From positions 186,001 to 250,000 of the forward strand of contig NZ_CALPCI010000002.1 of the NCBI RefSeq assembly GCF_943192935.1: a stretch of DNA of 64,000 nucleotides, in the 5' to 3' direction. Positions 1 to 8,615 of the stretch are shown piece by piece. The notes under the pieces were generated by a model. The model was not told the DNA's origin and ran no database searches. It saw only the letters and a program-made list of their open reading frames with translations. The stretch is from Limosilactobacillus caecicola (GTDB lineage: Bacteria; Bacillota; Bacilli; Lactobacillales; Lactobacillaceae). Numbering within the stretch: position 1 is the stretch's first letter; each line of letters starts with the position of its first letter. Both the position numbers and the translations under genes were made by a program.

Positions 1-2008
1 CACCTGTGATTTTGGCCAGTTGATCAGTGCCAATGGTGAGGTTAAATGACTTTTGGAGCCGAATATCCCGGGAGGAAGAACCAACCATCACCAGGTACTC
101 GCCATTATCGGCTTCCCAAGTTCCAGTTGTTGAGTTATACCAAGCAAAAGACCGTCTTGGAAGAACCATGGTGACAGTTTGCGCTTGGCCAGGTTCTAGT
201 GCAACTTTTGCAAAATCACGTAGTTCCTTAAGCGGCATTTCAACGGGACTAGTTTGATTACCGATGTAGAGTTGAGCGGTTTCTTTACCAGCGACATGAC
301 CGGTATTCGTAACATTGAAGGACACGGTGACGGTATCAGGACCTGCTTTGATCTCTAAATGATCATAGGTAAAGTCGGTATAGCTCAAGCCGTGGCCAAA
401 CGGGAAGAGGACGGGCAGGTGCTTTTTGTCGTAGTAACGGTAACCAACAAAGAGACCTTCATGGTAGTTTTCATTGGTTTGATCCTGGTTAAAGGAAAGG
501 GCGGTGGGATTATCGGAGACCTTGATTGGGAAGGTTTCGGCTAACTTGCCGGATGGATTGACTTTACCTGTTAGAATATCCCAGGTAGCCTCTCCCACGG
601 CTTCACCAGCGAGGTATGTTTCGACAACCGCTTGGACGTCATTAACCCACGGCATTTCAACGGCGGAACCATTCTGCAGGACGACCGTGACGTGCGGATT
701 AACGTTGGCGACGGCCATGATAAGCTGGTTCTGGTTTTCGGGTAAGCACATGGCGGTTTTATCGAAACCTTCTGATTCCATTTCCTCTGGATAACCAGCG
801 AAGATGATAACCCGATCACTTGCTGTCGCTGCTGCGATGGCCTGGTCGAAGAGGGCGGCGTCAGAGTCATCGTCTGCTAACGAGTAGCCCTGCACGTAGG
901 TTACGTTGGTGGGCTTAGCGTCGAGGGGAGTTACGACCCGGACGGCGTTGACGTGTGAACTACCGCCACCTTGGTAGCGTGGCTGGGCAGCTAATTCACC
1001 GATCATAGCGACCGTTTCTTGATTAGGATGGAGGGGGAGTTCTTGTTGGTCATTTTTCAAAAGGACGATACTTTCGTCAGCCACCTGACGGGCAAAGCGG
1101 TGTTGAGCTTCTTTATCATAATCTTGGACCTGATCAGTTGCCGGTTGCCACTTTTCAACCATCTTGAGTACCCGCTCAACGGCAATATCTAAACGTGATT
1201 CTTGTAAGCGTCCTTCTTTAACGGCAGTGACGATTTCATCGATCGATGCTTGCCCCTTACCAGGCATTTCTAAGTCGAGTCCGGCTTTGATGGCGGCAAC
1301 GTGGTCGACTACGGCACCCCAATCTGACATCACGAGGCCATCAAATCCCCATTCATTACGTAAAATATCCGTCAACAGTCGTTGGTTATTAGAGACCTGG
1401 ACACCATTCAATTTATTGTATGAGCACATGATGGTGGCTGGATGAGCTTCCTTGACGATCCGTTCAAATTGGGAAAGGTAAATTTCACGCAACGTTCGTT
1501 CATCAATGTTTGAAGAAGATGTAAAACGTTCATTTTCGCGGTTATTTGCGGCAAAGTGTTTAACACTTACACCGACGCCTTGGCTTTGAACACCGTTGAC
1601 ATACGCCGTTGCTAATTTACCAGCAACCAATGGGTCTTCGGAAAAGTATTCAAAATTTCTGCCAGCCAAGGGACTGCGTTTGATGTTGACCCCAGGCCCG
1701 AGCAGGACGCCAAGGTCTTCAGCCCGCGCAGCGATTCCCAGTTGTTCACCTAACTGATGAAGAAGGCTTTCGTCAAATGAGCAGGCGGTCAAGGCAGAGG
1801 TTGGAAAAGCAACGGCTTTGACACTGTCGTTAATGCCAAGGGCATCAGCGCCGGCGGACTGCTTACGTAATCCTGATGGACCGTCCGTCATCATCATCGG
1901 TCTGACGTGTGAAACCTGAGCGGTAAACCAAAAATCATGACCGATTACTAAGCTGGCTTTTTCTGTTAAGGTTAATCCAGCAATGAAGTCGCGATCGATT
2001 GTTGTCAT
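1..2008 (-). CDS. GH3 beta-glucosidase, 3' end cut by window edge
   Basis: The reverse strand is open from an ATG at 2008 to the window edge, about 669 codons without a stop. The product is a glycoside hydrolase family 3 beta-glucosidase, which hydrolyses beta-linked glucosides. The N-terminal GH3 barrel carries KHFAANNRE and the nucleophile motif VMSDWGA, with Asp at about residue 229. The alpha/beta sandwich (SIVLLKND) follows, then a fibronectin III-like C-terminal domain (ETAQLYIG, PLKELRDF). There is no signal peptide, so it acts in the cytoplasm, probably on imported glucosides. The start is preceded by GGAAGGGATGAT. No neighbouring PTS gene is visible. The C-terminus lies outside the window. 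Confidence 0.93.
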   Translation of the reverse strand, partial: MTTIDRDFIAGLTLTEKASLVIGHDFWFTAQVSHVRPMMMTDGPSGLRKQSAGADALGINDSVKAVAFPTSALTACSFDESLLHQLGEQLGIAARAEDLGVLLGPGVNIKRSPLAGRNFEYFSEDPLVAGKLATAYVNGVQSQGVGVSVKHFAANNRENERFTSSSNIDERTLREIYLSQFERIVKEAHPATIMCSYNKLNGVQVSNNQRLLTDILRNEWGFDGLVMSDWGAVVDHVAAIKAGLDLEMPGKGQASIDEIVTAVKEGRLQESRLDIAVERVLKMVEKWQPATDQVQDYDKEAQHRFARQVADESIVLLKNDQQELPLHPNQETVAMIGELAAQPRYQGGGSSHVNAVRVVTPLDAKPTNVTYVQGYSLADDDSDAALFDQAIAAATASDRVIIFAGYPEEMESEGFDKTAMCLPENQNQLIMAVANVNPHVTVVLQNGSAVEMPWVNDVQAVVETYLAGEAVGEATWDILTGKVNPSGKLAETFPIKVSDNPTALSFNQDQTNENYHEGLFVGYRYYDKKHLPVLFPFGHGLSYTDFTYDHLEIKAGPDTVTVSFNVTNTGHVAGKETAQLYIGNQTSPVEMPLKELRDFAKVALEPGQAQTVTMVLPRRSFAWYNSTTGTWEADNGEYLVMVGSSSRDIRLQKSFNLTIGTDQLAKITG

Positions 2009-2161
2009 ATAGATCATCCCTTCCAATATCAGTAATGATTATTATACAACGGAAATTAGACTGCTCCCGTTCTTAGAATTGTCAAATTATTATCAGAAAT
2101 TTTGAAATTTAATGCTCTCAAGTTGCAAAAGTAGTGTATTATAAAAAGGTGAGGTTTTCGT

Positions 2162-2234
2162 GGGCCATTAGTTCAGTTGGGAGAATGTCTGCTTCGCATG
2201 CAGGAGGTCGCGAGTTCGAATCTCGCATGGTCCA
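2162..2234 (+). tRNA. tRNA-Ala (anticodon CGC)
   Basis: This 73-nt cloverleaf has acceptor GGGCCAT/ATGGTCC, a D arm, anticodon loop TTCGCAT (anticodon CGC) and T loop TTCGAAT. The acceptor has the G3:U70 wobble that identifies alanine tRNAs. CCA is not encoded. It lies 3 nt upstream of tRNA-Lys. A -10-like TATTAT is at 2137-2142, with no convincing -35. Confidence 0.95.
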
Positions 2235-2237
2235 TTT

Positions 2238-2310
2238 GACTCGATAGCTCAGTCGGTAGAGCAGCGGCCTTTTAAGCCGTGGGTCGTGGGTTCGAACCCC
2301 ACTCGGGTCA
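2238..2310 (+). tRNA. tRNA-Lys (anticodon TTT)
   Basis: This cloverleaf has acceptor GACTCGA/TCGGGTC, anticodon loop CTTTTAA (anticodon TTT) and T loop TTCGAAC. The discriminator is A and CCA is not encoded. It is co-transcribed with the tRNA-Ala 3 nt upstream and followed directly by a terminator. Confidence 0.96.
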
Positions 2311-2313
2311 TTT

Positions 2314-2350
2314 AAAAATCCCGTCATCATTAAGATGGCGGGATTTTTTA
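2314..2350 (+). terminator. Rho-independent terminator of the tRNA pair
   Basis: AAATCCCG...CGGGATTT forms a hairpin followed by a T run just after tRNA-Lys. A-rich flanks mean it could also serve the convergent nhaC gene, which ends at 2389. Confidence 0.8.
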
Positions 2351-2388
2351 TATAATCATTTTTATGATAAATCTAACTGGACACTAAG

Positions 2389-3792
2389 TTAATTTGATGC
2401 GGTTTCTTGCACTGGTTTTACAAATGCCCCCGTGATCACCGCTAAAATGGTGACCAGGAATGGGAAGAAGGTCCATGGAATGAACTTAATCGGATTAATT
2501 TGCAAGGCACCGGCAATGAAAACACCGGAAACACTCCATGGCACAATCGCGTTGACCGCGGCCCCAGCATCGTTCAAAATTCGGGTAAGGTATTTCCGTT
2601 GAATGTGCAAATGATCAAAGGCAGGTAAGAAGGATTGCCCCGGCAGGATGATCGCAAGGTAGTGTTCCCCAACCATGATGTTGACTCCGATACAAGTAAC
2701 GGCGGTTGCTAAAGTGGCCCGGAATGGTGTTTTGACAATTCCTGAAAGGTGGTTGATGATGGCGCTAATAATGTTAAAGCGAATCAGGAGACCACCGAGG
2801 GCCAAGGCAAAGACAATCAGAGCCAGCGAGGTTAGCATACTGGAAATCCCACCCTTGGAAAGCAGCCTGTCAATGGTTTTATTACCAGTGTGGGAAACGA
2901 AACCAGTCATGATTGTGTTTGTGATGGTGGTAATGCTGGTGGATGGAGCGTGAATCCACCCTAACAGGGCAGCAAATAGTGAACCAAGCCCCAGTGAAGG
3001 GATGGCCGGTACTTGTAAAATAGCTAAGATGATTAATAAAACGACGGGAAGTAAAGCCCAACCGGAAATCCAGAAACCGTTGGCCAGTCCGTTCATCATC
3101 TTGTGAACAGCGGCGAGACTGACGTTTTTCGAATTTAAACCGAGGAAGGTGTAGAGGACGACACAGATGGCCCAAGCTGGAATGTCAGTAATCATCAAAG
3201 CCTTGATGTGTTCGTAAATACTAATTTCACCAACGCTGGCGGCTAAGTTGGTTGTTCCGGACAGTGGTGAAATGTTGGAACCGCAGAAAGCTCCAGAAAC
3301 GATTACTCCAGCGGTTAAGCCAGGATTAATTTTTAATGTCGCCCCAATGCCAATGAAGGCAATCCCCATGGTTGAAACAGTAGTAAATGAGCTCCCACAG
3401 GCAATTCCAACCAGTGTGCAAACGATGAAGACGGTCGGCAAGAAGAACTTTACGGAAATGATCTTAAAACCAAAGTACATGATCGTAGGAATCGTCCCAG
3501 AAAAGATCCAGGTGGCGATGAGGACCCCGATGGATAAGAAGATGATCAGTGGGTCGACTCCATCACGTAGCCCCGTTCGCATGCCGTCCATCACGGTGGA
3601 CCACTTAAAGCCCCGTAATTTCCCGTAGACTGCTAAAATTGTAAAGGCGATGAATAGGGGTGCTTGCGGTTCCTGCTGCTTCACAATGATGAGGTAACCT
3701 AAAATACATAAGATGACGATTAAAATTAGAATGCTTTCACCAAAACCAAAGGTGGGTTCCTTTCGCTCGGCTGACTTTTTGAATAATGACAT
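2389..3792 (-). CDS. nhaC: NhaC-family Na+/H+ antiporter-like transporter
   Basis: This 467-aa polytopic protein of the NhaC superfamily has about 11-12 hydrophobic segments. Family-typical stretches include CGSSFTTVSTMGIAF and SGAFCGSNISPLSGTTNLAAS. NhaC members exchange Na+/H+ or act as malate/lactate antiporters, and in lactobacilli several are predicted amino acid carriers (lysine, methionine or tyrosine). The start has a strong GAGGAGG site 8 nt upstream. A 300-nt leader with its own promoter, a Tyr-rich leader peptide and a perfect terminator precedes it. This suggests an amino acid, possibly tyrosine, as substrate, but that is inference from the leader. L-asparaginase lies upstream on the same strand. 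Confidence 0.88.
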   Translation of the reverse strand: MSLFKKSAERKEPTFGFGESILILIVILCILGYLIIVKQQEPQAPLFIAFTILAVYGKLRGFKWSTVMDGMRTGLRDGVDPLIIFLSIGVLIATWIFSGTIPTIMYFGFKIISVKFFLPTVFIVCTLVGIACGSSFTTVSTMGIAFIGIGATLKINPGLTAGVIVSGAFCGSNISPLSGTTNLAASVGEISIYEHIKALMITDIPAWAICVVLYTFLGLNSKNVSLAAVHKMMNGLANGFWISGWALLPVVLLIILAILQVPAIPSLGLGSLFAALLGWIHAPSTSITTITNTIMTGFVSHTGNKTIDRLLSKGGISSMLTSLALIVFALALGGLLIRFNIISAIINHLSGIVKTPFRATLATAVTCIGVNIMVGEHYLAIILPGQSFLPAFDHLHIQRKYLTRILNDAGAAVNAIVPWSVSGVFIAGALQINPIKFIPWTFFPFLVTILAVITGAFVKPVQETASN

Positions 3793-3818
3793 AAATAATT
3801 CCTCCTCAAATTAACCAC

Positions 3819-3860
3819 AAAAAAACCAACTAGGTTCGACGACGTTTTCAACCTAGTTGG
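3819..3860 (-). terminator. Attenuator terminator in the nhaC leader
   Basis: CCAACTAGGTT (3826-3836) pairs perfectly with AACCTAGTTGG (3850-3860). On the minus strand it is followed by seven T residues, 26 nt before the nhaC start. It lies inside the transcript, between promoter and gene, so it is an intrinsic attenuator rather than an end-of-gene terminator. Confidence 0.85.
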
Positions 3861-3865
3861 CGGTG

Positions 3866-3985
3866 ATTAATTCTCAGAAAGTGCACAATGATGTGCCCAC
3901 CTTGCTAGGCTTTATGCACCAAGCAAGGTCATCAAAAACAACTCTGCTTAGATGCGAACGTCGCTGTCCGCACCTAAACGGTCCA
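3866..3985 (-). promoter_or_regulatory. Structured nhaC leader RNA: three further hairpins
   Basis: Between the leader peptide and the terminator, the minus strand folds into a TTAGGTGCG/CGCATCTAA hairpin (about 3952-3978), a CCTTGCTTGG/CCTAGCAAGG hairpin (about 3900-3930) and a GCACA/TGTGC hairpin (about 3880-3895). It resembles no riboswitch I know. I looked for an L-box (lysine) and a T-box core and found neither. The arrangement suits alternating structures controlled by ribosome position on the leader peptide. Confidence 0.55.
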
Positions 3986-3990
3986 GACAA

Positions 3991-4050
3991 TTACGCTGAA
4001 TAAGCATAGTTGTTATAATAACGAGCGGTTTTTGATGAATGTGTAATCAT
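3991..4050 (-). CDS. Leader peptide, 19 aa, Tyr-rich, upstream of nhaC
   Basis: The minus strand encodes MITHSSKTARYYNNYAYSA followed by TAA. An AGAAAGGA ribosome binding site lies 9-10 nt before the ATG. Four tyrosines, all TAT codons, and two AAC asparagines are packed into the last ten residues, as in peptides on which ribosomes stall for a scarce aminoacyl-tRNA. The ORF begins about 28 nt after the probable transcription start and ends about 130 nt before a perfect terminator. Known trp, his and phe attenuators share this layout. The likely sensed amino acid is tyrosine, with asparagine as alternative. Expression is not proven. Confidence 0.6.
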   Translation of the reverse strand: MITHSSKTARYYNNYAYSA

Positions 4051-4084
4051 AAGCGCAAATTCCTTTCTCTCTTTTGTTGCTATT

Positions 4085-4113
4085 ATTAAAACATTCTCAT
4101 TTTAGTTTGTCAA
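4085..4113 (-). promoter_or_regulatory. Sigma-A promoter of the nhaC leader
   Basis: On the minus strand, TTGACA (4108-4113) and TTTAAT (4085-4090) are separated by exactly 17 nt. It lies between the asparaginase stop and the leader peptide, so nhaC does not need the asparaginase promoter. Confidence 0.78.
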
Positions 4114-4128
4114 TCTCTAATTTAAAAT

Positions 4129-5124
4129 TTATTTAGTGATTGTGACCTCACCGGCAACATTCGTATCAAAGAAGTGGGCGATTTCCTTGACGTCCATTCC
4201 CTGACCAAGTCCCCACATTAATTTGGTGATCGCACTTTCGGAGGTCATATCACGGGCACTAATGGCGCCCTCCAGCAAAGCTTGTCGTCCAACCTCGTAT
4301 TTGGTCAAATCGCTTCGTTCGTACAAACATTGGCTGGCCGCAATGACGGGAATGCCCTGGCGAATGAGCTCACCAATGGTGGCGGCGACGTTCCGGCGGA
4401 TAAAGGTCATGCCACCAAGTCCGTAGGCTTCGATGACGATCCCATGACAACCATTATCCACCATCGCGTGCAGAAGCTGAGGATCGAATCCCGGAAACAA
4501 CTTCACGAGAGAAACATGGGTATCGATTTTGGTATTGAGCAGACACTCGCGTGGTTGCCATTGTTCAGGAACTTTTAGTTCCAAACCGTCCGAGGTCACT
4601 TCGGCGACCGGTGGGAAGTTCACACTTTCGAAGGCGTTAAAAGCCGTGGTTCGTACCTTAACAGCCCGACACCCGCGCATGACTTTGCCATCAAAGGCAA
4701 GGTAGATCCCTGGCTGGCAACTCGCTGCCGCAGCAAAGGCCAAACGCATATTATCTGGCGCATCGCTTAATAGGATGTTAATCGGGACCTGACTACCGGT
4801 GAAGACCACTGGGACATCGATGTGTTGTAACATGAAAGTCATCATGGAAGCCGTGTAGGCCATTGTGTCAGTCCCGTGGGAGACAACAATACCGTCGTAT
4901 TCATGGCGATTATGGTAGATTGTTTCAGCGATCTTTTCCCATTCTTCCGGCTGAATATTGGATGAGTCAAGGTTTAAAATATCCTTCACGGTGATGTCGT
5001 AGGGTAAGGGGCCAACAGACTCCAATAAATCCTCGCCAGTTTCACCAGGCGTTAACCCTTCTTCTGAGATCACAGAAGCAATTGTGCCACCCGTCGAAAG
5101 TAACAATAACTTTTGTTTTGCCAT
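4129..5124 (-). CDS. ansA: L-asparaginase, type I (cytoplasmic)
   Basis: This 331-aa asparaginase/glutaminase-family enzyme converts L-asparagine to aspartate and ammonia. The nucleophile motif STGGTIAS (catalytic Thr14) and the second motif VVSHGTDTMAYTAS are both intact. No signal peptide is present, which fits the cytoplasmic AnsA type. I chose ATG at 5124. A GTG at 5136 is in frame but sits directly against GGAAA, leaving no spacer. The gene ends 16 nt before the nhaC leader promoter. The neighbouring leader peptide contains Asn codons, so an asparagine link is possible but unproven. Confidence 0.92.
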   Translation of the reverse strand: MAKQKLLLLSTGGTIASVISEEGLTPGETGEDLLESVGPLPYDITVKDILNLDSSNIQPEEWEKIAETIYHNRHEYDGIVVSHGTDTMAYTASMMTFMLQHIDVPVVFTGSQVPINILLSDAPDNMRLAFAAAASCQPGIYLAFDGKVMRGCRAVKVRTTAFNAFESVNFPPVAEVTSDGLELKVPEQWQPRECLLNTKIDTHVSLVKLFPGFDPQLLHAMVDNGCHGIVIEAYGLGGMTFIRRNVAATIGELIRQGIPVIAASQCLYERSDLTKYEVGRQALLEGAISARDMTSESAITKLMWGLGQGMDVKEIAHFFDTNVAGEVTITK

Positions 5125-5162
5125 CTTAGTCACCACTTTCCAAAATTATTCTGTTTCAATTT

Positions 5163-5201
5163 TAAAAGCCCCAGCCATGGAAAACAAGCTGGAGCTTTAA
5201 T
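5163..5201 (-). terminator. Terminator after the MFS gene
   Basis: On the minus strand, AAAGCTCCAGC and GCTGGGGCTTT form a hairpin followed by TTTAAAATT, 15 nt after the MFS stop codon. Confidence 0.7.
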
Positions 5202-5215
5202 TCATGTTTTAAATT

Positions 5216-6631
5216 CTAGTGATTATCGGCGCCATCTTTGATCCGCAGAGAGAAGAGGAAGCCAAGAATAACGAGAACAATGGTGAAGTAGAAGCCATAG
5301 TGGACACCGTGGGTAAACGTGTAAGCAGCGCTACCACTAACGGCGTGCCGACCAACTTCAAGGAAGCTGGTGGCTAAAGCAGTCGCTAAGGCTCCAACAA
5401 TTTGTTGCATGGTGTTTAAAATTGTACTGCCATCGGCGGATTCATGACCGTCAAGCGAGTTTAATGCACTGGTTTGTGATGGCGACATTGCTAATGGGGC
5501 CCCAATCATTAAAATAATGTGGGCCATGATGACGTACCAAATTGCAGTCTTAGTAGAAACAAAGGCTAACAAGATGGCACCGATAAAGGCAATACACATT
5601 CCCAAACGGGCTGACAACTTGGCACCATAGTTGTCGTACATTCGACCGGCAACGGCGGATACGAGGGCGTTAACAACCCCACCAGGTAGCATAATGATCC
5701 CTGTTAGGGCAACTGGTAGCTGCATCCCGTTTTGAATGTATTGAGGCAGCAAATACATTGCTGATAGAATAATCCCAAAGTCGAGCATCACAATAATTGC
5801 ACCAGTTTGGAAATTCGTGTGTTTGAAGACCCGCAAGTTTAAAATTGGTTCATCCAACTTTAATTGACGACGACCATAGAGAATCAAAGCAATGATGCCG
5901 ATGATCAATGAGCACAGGACGGTTGCAGAAAGCCAACCATCGCGACTGGCAAAACTAACCCCGGCGATTAAGCCTGAAAAACCAATAATTGATTCAATGA
6001 TCGAAAGGACATCGACGTGAGGTTTAGTCAATTCAGCGATGTTTTCGAGTGAAGTAATCGCAAAGATCAAGGCAATTACCAAGAAAATGACAAACGTCCA
6101 GAAAACCCAACGCCAGGATCCAACACCTAAGATAATCCCGGTTAAAGTTGGCCCAATGGCAGGGGCAAACATGATTACCAGGGCACACATCCCCATGACG
6201 GCCCCAATTTTTTGTGGTGGGAAAATCTGCATCGCCACCGTAAACATCAATGGCAGGATTAATCCCGTCCCAATTCCTTGAATCATTCGACCGATTAAGA
6301 CAACCCCAAAATTAGGTCCAACTGCGGAAATGATTGACCCAACGATGAAGTCACATAATCCGAAGATTACAATTTGCCGCGTGGTGAACCACTTCGTAAT
6401 GATACTTGATAATGGGAGGATAATTCCAATCACCAACATGTAACCAGTAACTAACCACTGAATGGTCGACTGGTTGACATGAAGCTGGGCCATGAGTTGG
6501 GGGAGGGCAATGTTCAGTGAAGTCTCACTAAACATTCCGACGAATGCCCCCAACATCATACTAACCATCGCCAGCTTTGGATGGTGTACTTGAACCCGTG
6601 CTTTCATTTGCACAGTTTCTGAATTATCCAT
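5216..6631 (-). CDS. DHA2-family MFS drug/H+ antiporter (EmrB/QacA type)
   Basis: This 471-aa membrane protein has about 14 predicted transmembrane segments, the size of the DHA2 family. MFS motifs are visible: GRMIQGIGTGLILPL in the N-terminal half and APAIGPTLTG (antiporter motif C) in TM5. It would export toxic compounds or drugs using the proton gradient. ATG at 6631 was chosen because AAAGGAG lies 10 nt upstream. An in-frame upstream start lacks such a site. No dedicated regulator is adjacent. The substrate cannot be inferred. Confidence 0.9.
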   Translation of the reverse strand: MDNSETVQMKARVQVHHPKLAMVSMMLGAFVGMFSETSLNIALPQLMAQLHVNQSTIQWLVTGYMLVIGIILPLSSIITKWFTTRQIVIFGLCDFIVGSIISAVGPNFGVVLIGRMIQGIGTGLILPLMFTVAMQIFPPQKIGAVMGMCALVIMFAPAIGPTLTGIILGVGSWRWVFWTFVIFLVIALIFAITSLENIAELTKPHVDVLSIIESIIGFSGLIAGVSFASRDGWLSATVLCSLIIGIIALILYGRRQLKLDEPILNLRVFKHTNFQTGAIIVMLDFGIILSAMYLLPQYIQNGMQLPVALTGIIMLPGGVVNALVSAVAGRMYDNYGAKLSARLGMCIAFIGAILLAFVSTKTAIWYVIMAHIILMIGAPLAMSPSQTSALNSLDGHESADGSTILNTMQQIVGALATALATSFLEVGRHAVSGSAAYTFTHGVHYGFYFTIVLVILGFLFSLRIKDGADNH

Positions 6632-6724
6632 AAAACAAAAACTCCTTTGTGTATTTTTAATCAACAATTGATTACTTTACCAGATTAAAAATCATTTCGT
6701 AAGCACTTTTTTCTAAAAAAAGGG

Positions 6725-6753
6725 TTGAATTTAGCACGAATCGATGATATATT
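6725..6753 (+). promoter_or_regulatory. Promoter of tRNA-Gln
   Basis: TTGAAT (6725-6730), a 17-nt spacer and TATATT (6748-6753) lie 33 nt before the tRNA. Confidence 0.65.
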
Positions 6754-6786
6754 TAAATAGTCGTCAAGGGCGACCGGTAATATTAT

Positions 6787-6858
6787 TGGGCTATAGCCAA
6801 GCGGTAAGGCAACGGTTTTTGGTACCGTCATGCGCTGGTTCGAATCCAGCTAGCCCAA
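6787..6858 (+). tRNA. tRNA-Gln (anticodon TTG)
   Basis: This 72-nt cloverleaf has acceptor TGGGCTA/TAGCCCA, anticodon stem ACGGT/ACCGT with loop TTTTGGT (anticodon TTG) and T loop TTCGAAT. It is a single tRNA with its own promoter and terminator. Confidence 0.95.
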
Positions 6859-6866
6859 CTGTCTAA

Positions 6867-6893
6867 GTCATCACTTCGGTGGTGGCTTTTTTT
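6867..6893 (+). terminator. Terminator of tRNA-Gln
   Basis: GTCATCAC-TTCG-GTGGTGGC is followed by seven T residues, 9 nt after the tRNA. Confidence 0.85.
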
Positions 6894-6904
6894 GTTTGTC
6901 TTTT

Positions 6905-6947
6905 TGACATAAAAAGGGTGATTTCCATATTTTGGAAACCACCCTTC
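6905..6947 (-). terminator. Terminator of the amino acid permease
   Basis: On the minus strand, AAGGGTGGTTTCC pairs with GGAAATCACCCTT (one G-T wobble) and is followed by a short T run. Confidence 0.75.
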
Positions 6948-6968
6948 ACTGTTTAACTTGAAGATTTA

Positions 6969-8345
6969 TTACTCAATTTCTTTATGCTGCCGACTAGCAA
7001 TAACCAGGATTAACATCCAAACCAAAGTGGCAACCAAGGAAATTAAGGTACTTTCCCGCATCGTCATGGTAATCATCACGATTGCGAAGAAGATTAAGAT
7101 GAGGTAGTCCGAAATTGGTGACCACGGCATCTTAAATGAACTTTCCTTCGGGTACTTCTTGCAGAAAATCAAGTGGGTGACAACAATGGCTCCCCAAATA
7201 AATAGGAAACTAGTGGTCGAAACACCGGAAATTAACGTGAAGACACTTCCTGGAATGAAATAGTTCAAAACTGCCGAGAACATAATCAAGATTGCAGAAA
7301 TCAAAATTGAATAGGTAGGCACTTGGAACCGGGAAATGTGACTAATCCAGCGAATCTTAGGGTTCGTGGACTTGTACGTTAATTCTGACAACATCCGTCC
7401 CGTTGTAAAGAGGGCGCTGTTGCATGATGAAGCTGCCGCGGTAATAACAACGAAGTTGATGATGTCAGCTGCTCCGCTAATTCCAATATCCTTAAAGACC
7501 ATTACAAATGGACTTGTGTTGGCATTCAACAGGTTCCAAGGGAAGATGGACATGATAACTGCTAAGGAACCAATATAGAAGATTAAAATCCGGACTGGGA
7601 TGTTGTTAATTGCCCGCGGAATAACATCTTCAGGATCTTGGGTTTCAGCAGCAGTCATTCCCACCATTTCAACACCAGCGAAGGCGAAGACTACCATTGG
7701 TAGTGACTTTAAGAATCCATAGCCACCATTTGGGAAGAATCCACCATGGTTAACCAAGTTCATTGGTGTCGCGACACCAGCAGAAGTGTGATAGCGGAAG
7801 AGCATTAAGCCAATTCCAATAACGATCAGGGCAATGATGGCCACGATCTTGATTAAGGCAAACCAAAATTCGACTTCCCCAAACGCTTTAACCGTAATCA
7901 AGTTGATACATAAAAGAATCAGGATAGTAATGAATCCGGGGATCCATTGTGGAAGACCAGGCAACCAGAGTTTGATGTATACACCAATCGCTGTTAATTC
8001 CGCCATTGCAATCGCAATCCAGCTGGCCCAGTAGGCCCAACCAATAACGAACCCAGCACGGTGGCCCCAGTATTTGTGGATGAGGTCAACGAAAGAATGG
8101 TAATGTACATTGGTCATCATCATTTCTCCCATTGCCCGCATCATCCAGAAACAAATAATTCCTGTAATTAGATATCCAAGAATGATGGCTGGACCTGCGA
8201 GGTGAATTGATTCTCCGGAACCTAAGAACAGTCCGGTACCAATTGCACCACCCAGCGCAATCATTTGGACGTGACGATTCGTTAATCCACGTTGTAATTC
8301 ATTTGAATCTTTGCTAGTGGATTGATGGCCGCCATTATCAGCCAT
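6969..8345 (-). CDS. APC-superfamily amino acid permease (AAT family)
   Basis: This 458-aa transporter has about 12 transmembrane segments and the AAT-family N-terminal signature LTNRHVQMIALGGAIGTG. Related motifs are GEMMMTNVHYHSFVDLI and AGVEMVGMTAAETQDPE. AAT members import amino acids such as GABA, D-Ala/D-Ser/Gly, proline or aromatic amino acids by proton symport. The substrate here cannot be decided. ATG at 8345 has a perfect AAAGGAGG site. A longer in-frame start at 8384 does not. A cre-like sequence lies upstream at 8493. Confidence 0.9.
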   Translation of the reverse strand: MADNGGHQSTSKDSNELQRGLTNRHVQMIALGGAIGTGLFLGSGESIHLAGPAIILGYLITGIICFWMMRAMGEMMMTNVHYHSFVDLIHKYWGHRAGFVIGWAYWASWIAIAMAELTAIGVYIKLWLPGLPQWIPGFITILILLCINLITVKAFGEVEFWFALIKIVAIIALIVIGIGLMLFRYHTSAGVATPMNLVNHGGFFPNGGYGFLKSLPMVVFAFAGVEMVGMTAAETQDPEDVIPRAINNIPVRILIFYIGSLAVIMSIFPWNLLNANTSPFVMVFKDIGISGAADIINFVVITAAASSCNSALFTTGRMLSELTYKSTNPKIRWISHISRFQVPTYSILISAILIMFSAVLNYFIPGSVFTLISGVSTTSFLFIWGAIVVTHLIFCKKYPKESSFKMPWSPISDYLILIFFAIVMITMTMRESTLISLVATLVWMLILVIASRQHKEIE

Positions 8346-8492
8346 ATCAATTCCTCCTTTAAGTTCATTAATTAAATGAACCATATATAAATATTAATCA
8401 ATTTCTTAGAATTGTGCAAATTTAAGCTTTAAAACCGTTAAAAGATTAATAAGTATAATATATTATATCCTAAATTGTTTATGAGAAAGGCA

Positions 8493-8506
8493 TTAAAGCG
8501 ATTACA
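8493..8506. promoter_or_regulatory. cre-like CcpA site, one mismatch
   Basis: TTAAAGCGATTACA fits the palindromic cre consensus TGWAANCGNTNWCA apart from the second base. It lies between the divergent permease and antiporter genes, so either could be the target. Confidence 0.35.
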
Positions 8507-8547
8507 TTTGCGAATATAAACATTCTTCTGCGTAAAACTTCACGATA

Positions 8548-8577
8548 TTGCTTTCATTTTGTGTTTTCACTTATAAT
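8548..8577 (+). promoter_or_regulatory. Promoter of the Na+/H+ antiporter
   Basis: TTGCTT (8548-8553), an 18-nt spacer and a perfect TATAAT (8572-8577) lie 38 nt before the start codon. Confidence 0.6.
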
Positions 8578-8615
8578 TAGCAAGGACTAATTTTGAGAAA
8601 GTGGGGGAGTTGAGT

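Noticed and set aside
571-870. Short ORFs on both strands within 1-2008
   Set aside because: They are out of frame with the continuous GH3 coding sequence and have no codon or motif support.
3819-4075. Lysine riboswitch or T-box before nhaC
   Set aside because: The leader lacks the L-box core and the T-box consensus. AAGGTGGGCAC only superficially resembles a T-box core. A leader peptide plus terminator explains it better.
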